Shown one piece after another: positions 16,333 to 23,057 of a stretch of 36,882 nt of DNA; positions within the stretch are counted from its first letter, which is position 1, and each line of letters begins with the position of its first letter. This stretch comes from Rhodopila globiformis. GTDB taxonomy: Bacteria; Pseudomonadota; Alphaproteobacteria; Acetobacterales; Acetobacteraceae. The position numbers and the translations under genes were made by a program. The stretch lies in contig NZ_NHRY01000133.1 in assembly GCF_002937115.1 (NCBI RefSeq), forward strand, positions 1-36,882. The letters run 5' to 3'. The notes beneath the pieces were generated by a model, which was not told where the DNA came from, did no database searches, and saw only the letters and a program-made list of their open reading frames with translations.

Positions 16333-17570
16333 GGCAGATCTCCCGGCCACGGCAGGGCGACCGCACGCAGGCCGTCCAGATCGACCTTCGCGTATCGCCG
16401 CGTGGCCTCGGGGCTGCGATGCCGCAGCATCTGGCCGATCTCCGTCAGCGACAGTCCCTGCCGCAGCATATCCATGGCAAGCGCATGGCGAAGTTGATGC
16501 GCGCCCGTGACCTTCACCTTGATCCCGGCGCGGGCGATCGCGCGATGCACGATCTGGCAGATGTCGCTGTGGGACCCCAGCCCGTCGAAGGGAGCGCGCG
16601 AGCGCAGGAACACCCTGCGGCACGCCGATTCCGGCCGGCCGTCCTTCAGATAGGACGCAAGGGCCTCGCCGGCGTCGTGTGGCAGGGGCAGCGGCCGTTC
16701 CTGGCGGCCTTTGCCATGCACGGTCAGCCAGCCCCGCGACCAGTCGATGTCGTCCAGTTCCAGACGGACGATCTCCCGCGCCCGAAGCCCCAGCCGTGCG
16801 AGCAGCAGCAGGATGGCACGATCGCGCCGCCCGGCCGGTGTGCGCCATGTCCGGCTCTCGGCCAGAAGCCGGCGAACGTCATCGGTGGGCATCGCTCGTG
16901 GGATCGACGCCATCGACCATCCGGCGACACTGGGCACGACCGCCGCAAGGTCCGTCTGGATGTAGTCGCGGAAGCGCGCAAAGCGGAAGAAGGAGCGCAG
17001 CGACGTAACGATGTTCTTGGCTTGCGCGAAGGTCTGGTCATGCGGCGCGTTGCGGCGGATATAGTCCGTGACCTGGCTGGCGCTGATGCCGGCAAGGTCC
17101 GGCTCGTCGGCACCGCAGAGGCTCGTCAGGAAGCGCCGTATATAGCCGCCGTAGTTCTCGATCGTGGACGGCGCCAGGCCACGTTCCTCCCGCAGCCAGC
17201 CCGCGTATTCCTGCAATATCTCCTCGGCGCCGGACGGCCCGGTTGGAAGGGCTGCCTCGTCGTCAACGACGCCCCTGTCCCGGAGCCAGCCTGTCATGCC
17301 GCTCAGGGAGATTGCATCGCCGCCCTTCAGGATACGGCATCGGGCGCGGTCACGCAGGAACGCAGCTTCGTGCTCGGCCGTGATCTCGCTGGCTGCAATT
17401 CGTTCGCTGCCCAGCCATCGACTGAACTCGCTGACGAGGAAGGTCTTCTTCCAATAGGAAACCTGCGAATATCCGCAGTCTGCGAGGTATTCGGCATAAG
17501 GCCCCAGATAAGGAGCCAACGGCCCTTCGACACGAAGTCGAACGGGCCTCTTTCGACACGCCCGTTGCAT
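16329..17570 (-). CDS. ritA: RitA, tyrosine recombinase (first of trio)
   Basis: The first recombinase of the trio has catalytic motifs Arg in LGLRAREIVRLELDDIDW, HQLRHALAMDML, and LRHRSPEATRRYAKV with the nucleophile Tyr. Its N-terminal half (APYLGPYAEYLADCGYS) is longer than in ritB. ATG 17570 gives 413 residues. The frame is open up to ATG 17696 (455 residues), but the extra part runs through the subterminal repeats of the element and looks less protein-like, so the start is uncertain. Expression may begin inside the repeat region. Confidence 0.82.
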   Translation of the reverse strand: MQRACRKRPVRLRVEGPLAPYLGPYAEYLADCGYSQVSYWKKTFLVSEFSRWLGSERIAASEITAEHEAAFLRDRARCRILKGGDAISLSGMTGWLRDRGVVDDEAALPTGPSGAEEILQEYAGWLREERGLAPSTIENYGGYIRRFLTSLCGADEPDLAGISASQVTDYIRRNAPHDQTFAQAKNIVTSLRSFFRFARFRDYIQTDLAAVVPSVAGWSMASIPRAMPTDDVRRLLAESRTWRTPAGRRDRAILLLLARLGLRAREIVRLELDDIDWSRGWLTVHGKGRQERPLPLPHDAGEALASYLKDGRPESACRRVFLRSRAPFDGLGSHSDICQIVHRAIARAGIKVKVTGAHQLRHALAMDMLRQGLSLTEIGQMLRHRSPEATRRYAKVDLDGLRAVALPWPGDLP

Positions 17571-17691
17571 ACGCCAACCCAGCGCCGGTCGGCTCCAATC
17601 GACAAATACTATGCCGACCGGCTCCCGGACTTTTACCACAGGAGAAGCCAGAATGCATGCAGAACTCAGCATAGTTCCGAACTCGGCATAT

Positions 17692-17723
17692 GACATCGTA
17701 TTCCGTTAACGGAATACCAAGTC
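17692..17723. repeat. 32-bp direct repeat, right copy (RIT att site)
   Basis: This copy is identical to 14266-14297, with the palindrome at 17698-17717. On the minus strand it encodes the last codons and stop of trbI of operon 2 (DLVFR). Without the RIT element, one copy would join the two trbI genes tail to tail with overlapping TAA stops (TTAA). Confidence 0.85.
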
Positions 17724-18866
17724 GCGCGTGACGATGACGCGCACCGGGAAGCCGGGCCGGATCGTGAGGGTCGGCTGGATGTTGAGCTCGCGTTGAACGA
17801 TCTGCTGGCCGGTCTGGTTGATGCTTTGCGATATCCCAAGCTGGAGCGCATCGGCGAGCGAGCCGTAGTTGTTGGTGCTCATGCCGGCTTCGGCGCCGAC
17901 GCTGAGGATGGTCGAGAGAACCGCCGCCTTGGCGAGCTCCCACCAGTGATAGTTCACCTGATCCTCGAGGCCCGCATAGCCTCCGGCATCGGCGCCCGGC
18001 TGGCGTTCAAGCACGATCGAGGCACCATCCGGCATGATCAGGCGGGTCCACACGAGAAGCACGCGGCTTTGTCCGAAGGCGACCGAGCTGTCGTACTGGC
18101 CGATCAACTTCGCGCCCTGTGGGATCAGCAGATAGTGGCCCGTCGGCGTGTCGTAGACGGCCTCCGTCACCTGGGCGGTGATCTGGCCGGGAAGATCGGA
18201 GCGGATGCCGGTAAGGAGCGCCGCCGGAATGACCGTGCCGGCCTGCACCACATAGGGCGAAGTCTTCGCCTGGAGACGGTCGTCACTGACCGTGCGGCGA
18301 TCGGTCGAGGCGTTGAGGAAGGCGGTCTTGCGGTCCTGCATGTTCTGCGCGGCGCCTGCGTCGACCGGTGGCGTCGGTGTCGGGCCGCCCTGCGCCCCGA
18401 CTGCATTCGCCGGCGCGAGACCGACCGGCTGGGGCTGCTGGTTGGTCTGGGCGAAGAGACGGCTGACCCGCGCAGCCTCGGCCTCCTGGGCGAGCCGTTG
18501 CGCGCGCGGATCCGGTCCGGCGGCCGGCACGGCCGTATTCGGCGCGGCTCCGGCGTTGAGGATCGGCTTGCCGAGATCACCGGGCAGCGGCGGACCCAGC
18601 GGCGGGACCTGCCGCGGCAAGCCGGTGTAGTCCTTGGGGAGCCCCGCCAGCCCCTCGGCCGAGGGGCGGTTCTGCGTGCTGAGCAGCTCCTGGCCGGTCT
18701 GGGTCTTGTTGCGGGTCTGGAGCCCGTAGCCGAGTGCGCCGGCGACGGCGAGCGCCGAGACTCCGCCAAGGGCGATCAGCACCTTGCGCGACAGACGGGT
18801 CACGCGCGGCCGCTCGCCCCGAAGTCGCAGGTCGGGCGGCGCGGGAGGCGTCGGCTCCTCCGTCAT
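17706..18866 (-). CDS. trbI: TrbI, VirB10-like channel protein (operon 2)
   Basis: This is the second TrbI, 386 residues. A membrane helix (VLIALGGVSALAVAGALGYGL) follows a short cytoplasmic part. The linker has LPKDYTGLPRQVPPLGPPLP and the C-terminal domain has LPGQITAQVTEAVYDTPTGH and LVWTRLIMPDGASIVLERQP. It differs from the operon 1 copy mainly in the linker. It ends DLVFR with the stop inside the 32-bp repeat of the RIT element. The ATG overlaps the trbG stop by four bases. Confidence 0.93.
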   Translation of the reverse strand: MTEEPTPPAPPDLRLRGERPRVTRLSRKVLIALGGVSALAVAGALGYGLQTRNKTQTGQELLSTQNRPSAEGLAGLPKDYTGLPRQVPPLGPPLPGDLGKPILNAGAAPNTAVPAAGPDPRAQRLAQEAEAARVSRLFAQTNQQPQPVGLAPANAVGAQGGPTPTPPVDAGAAQNMQDRKTAFLNASTDRRTVSDDRLQAKTSPYVVQAGTVIPAALLTGIRSDLPGQITAQVTEAVYDTPTGHYLLIPQGAKLIGQYDSSVAFGQSRVLLVWTRLIMPDGASIVLERQPGADAGGYAGLEDQVNYHWWELAKAAVLSTILSVGAEAGMSTNNYGSLADALQLGISQSINQTGQQIVQRELNIQPTLTIRPGFPVRVIVTRDLVFR

Positions 18867-19936
18867 GACCGCGGCCTTCCATCGGTGCGAACGATGCGGA
18901 CGCGCCGCTCGCTGTTCTTGTCGCCGAGGCGCAGCTCTGCCGCGGCGAACAGGCGATCGACGATGTAGTAGTTGCCGTGGACGCGGTAGTTGACGAGCTC
19001 CGAGCCGCCGGCCGGGCCGATGACGAAGAGCGGCGGCATCTCGCCCTGTCGGATGCCGGACGGAAACTCGATGTAGACCTTCTGGCCGTCGTCGAAGGCG
19101 CGCAGTGGCCGCCAGGCCGGATTGTCGCCTTCGATCGCATAGCGGAAGTTGATCGCGGCGAGATTGACGTCGGTCGCGATCGGCGCGGCCGCCTCGGCTG
19201 CGTGGTTTTGCTGGCGCAGCGCGATGAGCTGGTCCTCGGGATACTGCCAGGAGACCGAGGCCATGTAGGTCTTCTCGGTCGAGCGCAGCTCCAGAAGATA
19301 GGTCCGGCGATCGGTGTTGATGACGAGGTTGGTGACGAGATCGGGCCGGGTCGGCTTGACCAGAATGTGGATGCGCTTCGTTGCGCCCGCGCCGCTCTCG
19401 GTGTCCCCGATGATCCAGCGCACCGTGTCGCCCGCGGCGACCGGCCCGGTGCCGACGAGTTGTTCGCCCTCCTGCAGGGCGATGTCGGTGATCTCGCCGG
19501 GCGCCGTGTAGGCCTGATAGAGCGCGCCCGCTGAATAGGGATAGACCTGCACGGCGTTGATGAAGCCGTCGCGCACGGGCTGCACGCGGGCGGCCGCGTT
19601 CGCGCGAGCGACGCGCATCTCGGGATCAGGCGATTGCGGCGGCTCCTTGCTGCTCGCCAATGGCTTCAACTGCCCGGGCAGCGGCAAGGGCTTCGGCAAC
19701 TCGACGATATTGACCGGCGCCGGTGGATCAACGGTGAGCTTCGCGGGCACCGCGCTGTCGTAGTTGATGTGGGGCGGAATGAACTTGTGAGCGCAGCCGC
19801 CGAGCGCAGTTACGGAGAGCAGCAGAACCGCAAGGCCGGATTTGCGGATGGGTGCAAAACCTTCCTTCCGGTTCAGGTGAAAGGCGGAAAGACGTGAAGC
19901 CGGACCGCCGGCTTCTATGGAAAACGGCGGGGTCAT
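18863..19936 (-). CDS. trbG: TrbG, VirB9-like outer-membrane complex protein (operon 2)
   Basis: The second VirB9-like protein has 357 residues from ATG 19936, which overlaps the trbF stop as ATGA. It has a longer N-terminus than the operon 1 copy: about 30 extra residues precede the signal segment LAVLLLSVTALGGCAHK, whose LGGC is a lipobox. If MTPPFSIEAGG is the true start the lipoprotein signal is internal. An initiation site nearer the signal is possible. Core motifs IVELPKPLPLPGQLKPL and GDTVRWIIGDTESGAG match copy 1. Confidence 0.9.
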   Translation of the reverse strand: MTPPFSIEAGGPASRLSAFHLNRKEGFAPIRKSGLAVLLLSVTALGGCAHKFIPPHINYDSAVPAKLTVDPPAPVNIVELPKPLPLPGQLKPLASSKEPPQSPDPEMRVARANAAARVQPVRDGFINAVQVYPYSAGALYQAYTAPGEITDIALQEGEQLVGTGPVAAGDTVRWIIGDTESGAGATKRIHILVKPTRPDLVTNLVINTDRRTYLLELRSTEKTYMASVSWQYPEDQLIALRQQNHAAEAAAPIATDVNLAAINFRYAIEGDNPAWRPLRAFDDGQKVYIEFPSGIRQGEMPPLFVIGPAGGSELVNYRVHGNYYIVDRLFAAAELRLGDKNSERRVRIVRTDGRPRS

Positions 19937-20622
19937 TGTCCCAGCTCCTTCGACCAGTTGATGGCGGTGACGTAGATGCCGAGCGGGTTCTTGCGGAGCA
20001 CGTCGGCGGACGTCGGCGGCTGGATCGCGATAGTCAGGATCGCGGTCCATCGCGAGGTGTCCGCGAGCGCCCCGTCCTCGTAACGATGCTCGATCCACTC
20101 GACGCGGAAGCTCGATGGCGAGGCGCGGATCACGCTCGAGACGTCGATGGCGATCTGCTGCTTGCCGAGCTTGGCGAAGGGATCATTGGCGCGGGCATAG
20201 TCGTTGAGCGCCTGGGACCCTGAGGTGCTGGTGAAGTCGTAGGCCTGGAGCCAGTTCTGCCGGACGATGATCGGATCGGCCGGCAGCGAACGGACCAGTT
20301 CGATGAAATGGGCGAGATACCAGGCGATCTCCGGATCGGTCGGGTGGTAGTCCGCCGTGGCGGGCGCGACCGCCTGCGCCTGGCCGAGCTTGTCGACCTG
20401 CACCACCCAGGGGACGATGCTGCCGTGGGTCGACTGCCAGACGAGACCACCGGCCAGACCCATCGAGAGCGCGAGCGAGCCGAAGGCCATCAGCCGCCAG
20501 TTTCTCGCCTGAACACGGGCCGAGCCGATCCGCTCGTCCCAGGCCTGCGCGGCGCGCTGGTAGGGTGTTTCCGGTTCGGGGGTACGGCCATAGCGGACCG
20601 ACGCCCGGCGAAAGAGCGCCAT
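19933..20622 (-). CDS. trbF: TrbF, VirB8-like assembly protein (operon 2)
   Basis: The 229-residue VirB8-like protein begins MALFRRASVRYGRTPEPETP, with one membrane helix (LMAFGSLALSMGLAGGLVW) and the periplasmic block PWVVQVDKLGQAQAVAP. It aligns with the operon 1 copy over its whole length. The start lies three bases after the trbL stop. No defect is visible. Confidence 0.93.
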   Translation of the reverse strand: MALFRRASVRYGRTPEPETPYQRAAQAWDERIGSARVQARNWRLMAFGSLALSMGLAGGLVWQSTHGSIVPWVVQVDKLGQAQAVAPATADYHPTDPEIAWYLAHFIELVRSLPADPIIVRQNWLQAYDFTSTSGSQALNDYARANDPFAKLGKQQIAIDVSSVIRASPSSFRVEWIEHRYEDGALADTSRWTAILTIAIQPPTSADVLRKNPLGIYVTAINWSKELGQ

Positions 20623-20625
20623 CGT

Positions 20626-21984
20626 CTATTCTCCTCCCGAGAGGTCCACGGAATGGCCGCCGCCATGGCTGTCGCCCGACCTGAGCGCCTGCGCGGCCGC
20701 CTGGGCGCCGTGCGTCATGGCTTGGTTGCGTCGCAGGCGCTGGGCCCAGGCCGGCGGAGCGCCGGCATCTGATGCGGCGCCGGCCGGATCGGTCGCCGCT
20801 CCCGCGCCGCCCACGGTTCCCATGGTCGATGCCCCGCCGGTCATGGCGAAGCTCGATTGCGCGCCGGCCGAGAAGCTGTCCTTCATGGTGTCAGCCGCGC
20901 GGGCCGCCATGCGCCGCACAGGCGCCACCGCGGCCGAGGCGGCGGCGCGACCGACCCCGCCCAGGCCCGCCGCGACACCCGAGGCGCCAGAACGGCCTGC
21001 CGAGGCGAGGCTGTAGGCCGAGGAGGCCCCACCCGCGATCGCCGCGCCGCCGCGGGCAGCGGCGGCCGTGCCGGACGCAGCCGCCATGGCTCCCCTTCCG
21101 GCCACGCCCAGCGCCCCGGCGCCCGCCATCGCTGTGCCGGCGACGGCGAGTCCGGTGCCGACCGCAGCGCCCGCTCCGAGCTGCGGCGCGCCGGAGACGA
21201 GGCCCGTCGCGATGCCCGGGCCGAAGATGCCGAGACCGAGCAAGGCCAGCGCCGCGAGCACGACGGACAGCGCCTGCTCGATGGTCGGCTGGCCGCTCGT
21301 GTAGGTCTGGGTGAACTGCGAGAAGAGGCCGGTGCCGATCCCGACGATGACGGCGAGGACCATCACCTTTACGCCGGAGGCGACGATGTTGCCGAGCACC
21401 TTTTCGGCGAGGAAAGCGGTTTTGTTGAAGAGGGCGAAGGGGATCAGGATAAAGCCGGCGAGCGTCGTCAGCTTGAACTCGATCAGGGTGACAAAGAGCT
21501 GCACCGCCAAGATGAAGAACGCGATCAGCACCAGCAGCCATGAGATCATCAGCACTGCGATCTGCACGAAATTCGCGAAAAAGCTGGTGAAGCCCATCAT
21601 CTGGCTGGCGGCATCGAGCAGCGGCTGGCCGGCGGTGAGACCGACCTGAGCGAGATGGCCCGGCTGAAGAAACGTCGCCGTTGAAATGGTCGAGCCGCCC
21701 GCCTTCAGACCGAGGCCGGCGAAGCTGTTGAAGACGATGGCGGAGAGATTGTTGAAGTTGGTGATGATGAAGGCGAAGAAGCCGATGTAGAGAGTCTTCT
21801 TCACCAGCCGTTGCAGAATGTCCTCGTCCGCGCCCCAGGCCCAGAACAGTCCGGCGAGCGTGATGTCGATGACGATCAGGGTCGAGGAGAGATAGGCGAC
21901 TTCGCCTTTGATCAATCCGAATCCGGAATCGATGTAAGTGGTGAAGGTGTTGAGGAACGTGTCGATGACGCCGACATTGTTCAT
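20626..21984 (-). CDS. trbL: TrbL, VirB6-like polytopic membrane protein (operon 2)
   Basis: The 452-residue VirB6-like protein starts MNNVGVIDTFLNTFTTYIDS at ATG 21984, in an ATGA overlap with the trbK stop. Membrane segments include IAVLMISWLLVLIAFFILAV and VMVLAVIVGIGTGLF. The Ala/Gly-rich C-terminal region is about 30 residues longer than in operon 1, which accounts for the length difference. The open frame extends into trbK but that part is a shadow. Confidence 0.93.
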   Translation of the reverse strand: MNNVGVIDTFLNTFTTYIDSGFGLIKGEVAYLSSTLIVIDITLAGLFWAWGADEDILQRLVKKTLYIGFFAFIITNFNNLSAIVFNSFAGLGLKAGGSTISTATFLQPGHLAQVGLTAGQPLLDAASQMMGFTSFFANFVQIAVLMISWLLVLIAFFILAVQLFVTLIEFKLTTLAGFILIPFALFNKTAFLAEKVLGNIVASGVKVMVLAVIVGIGTGLFSQFTQTYTSGQPTIEQALSVVLAALALLGLGIFGPGIATGLVSGAPQLGAGAAVGTGLAVAGTAMAGAGALGVAGRGAMAAASGTAAAARGGAAIAGGASSAYSLASAGRSGASGVAAGLGGVGRAAASAAVAPVRRMAARAADTMKDSFSAGAQSSFAMTGGASTMGTVGGAGAATDPAGAASDAGAPPAWAQRLRRNQAMTHGAQAAAQALRSGDSHGGGHSVDLSGGE

Positions 21985-22310
21985 CGTGCGTCTTCCTTGG
22001 CGGGAGTGGCCGGCGCGGCCGCGCCCAGGGACGTTTGCGGCGGCAACGGCCGCGCCGGCTTGCCGAGGAAGCGACGGCGGTTCTCCTCCCAGACCGCTAC
22101 GCAGCGCGCGTCCTCGGGGTCTTGCGGACCGAGCGCGCTGCAACGACGCAACTCGGCCGAGAGGTCATCCTGTGCAGGGTTGGGGATCGTCGCAGGCGTG
22201 ACGGCGACGGGCGTCGCGGGACGTCGGTCGATCGCGAAAAGGCTTGCGATGATGACCGCGACCAACACGAGGATCGCGGCGGCACGGAAGGCGCCTGAAC
22301 GTCCCGGCAT
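21981..22310 (-). CDS. trbK: TrbK-like small membrane protein (operon 2)
   Basis: The 109-residue protein has a single N-terminal anchor (AAAILVLVAVIIASLFAI), then LRRCSALGPQDPEDARCVA with the same two-cysteine spacing style as copy 1, then WEENRRRFLGKP and a Pro-rich tail. Position between trbJ and trbL supports the alternative TrbK family. Its role is not established. It is among the more diverged pairs between the operons. Confidence 0.8.
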   Translation of the reverse strand: MPGRSGAFRAAAILVLVAVIIASLFAIDRRPATPVAVTPATIPNPAQDDLSAELRRCSALGPQDPEDARCVAVWEENRRRFLGKPARPLPPQTSLGAAAPATPAKEDAR

Positions 22311-22319
22311 CGCCCCGCC

Positions 22320-23057
22320 TCAGTGGGAGCTGAACATGGTGACGGTTCCAGGCACGTAGCCGGTGGTCGTCCGGAAGGTCTGGTAGTTCTGCTGGCCTTG
22401 CGCTTCGGCCGAGGCCGTGCGGGCCTGCTCGAGCGCATCGGCGCGGCTCTTCGCCGACAACACCGCGACCACGTCCGAAAGCTGCTGGGATTGCAGCGCG
22501 AGAAGCTGGTTGCCGGCCTGCGCCGCCTGGAGCGCGCCCGTGGCGCTCTGGCTGGCGGTGACCAGCGAGGTCATCGCGCTGGAATTGGTCGGGATGTTGC
22601 CGACGACGCCGGCCTGAACCTTCAGACTGTCCTCGAAGGCGGCGACGGAGTTCTGCCACCGGGTCTGGGCATTGGCGACCATGGTGGCGGTGGAGCCCGA
22701 GCCCGCGGCCGCGCCGTAGCTCGTCGAATAGGCCCGCTCGATACCCTGGACATTGAAAGCGATGTTCTGCGCCTGACCGAGCAGCGACTGGGTCTGAGCG
22801 GTCGAGGACTGAAGCTGGCTCAGCGTCGACATCGGCAGATTGGCGAGGTTGCGCGCCTGGTTGACCAGCATGGTCGCCTGGTTGCTCAGCATCTGGATCT
22901 GGTTGGTGACCTGCTGCAGCTCGCGTGCGGCGGTCAGCACGTTCTGGCTGAAGTTGCTCGGGTCGAAGATGATCCACTGGGCCGAGGCCGGTGGCGCGGC
23001 GATCGCCAGGGACAGCATGGCGGCGCTCGCCACCGCCAGAAGGCGCCGCTTGATCAT
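22320..23057 (-). CDS. trbJ: TrbJ, VirB5-like periplasmic protein (operon 2)
   Basis: The 245-residue protein has a signal peptide ending near PPASAQW, the mature start WIIFDPSNFSQNVLTAAREL and a Gln-rich helical body. The C-terminal half differs clearly from copy 1, as expected of an exposed minor pilus subunit. The start overlaps the trbE stop by four bases (ATGA). Confidence 0.93.
   Translation of the reverse strand: MIKRRLLAVASAAMLSLAIAAPPASAQWIIFDPSNFSQNVLTAARELQQVTNQIQMLSNQATMLVNQARNLANLPMSTLSQLQSSTAQTQSLLGQAQNIAFNVQGIERAYSTSYGAAAGSGSTATMVANAQTRWQNSVAAFEDSLKVQAGVVGNIPTNSSAMTSLVTASQSATGALQAAQAGNQLLALQSQQLSDVVAVLSAKSRADALEQARTASAEAQGQQNYQTFRTTTGYVPGTVTMFSSH

Larger units (their letters stand above)
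14298..17691. mobile_element. Recombinase-In-Trio (RIT) element
   Basis: Three tyrosine recombinase genes on the minus strand, joined by ATGA overlaps, fill a 3.4-kb segment between 32-bp direct repeats. The inner ends are inverted copies of ATATGCCG (14298-14305) and CGGCATAT (17684-17691). Subterminal inverted copies of ACTATGCCGA lie at 17608-17617 and, complemented, at about 14384-14393. Three overlapping recombinases in one direction with inverted-repeat ends define the RIT family, whose mechanism is little studied. It sits precisely between the two trbI stop codons. Confidence 0.88.

Noticed and set aside
14543..17693. Long plus-strand frames across the recombinase genes
   Set aside because: They lie opposite ritA, ritB and ritC, which have complete catalytic motifs. 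The plus-strand products show no recognisable domain.
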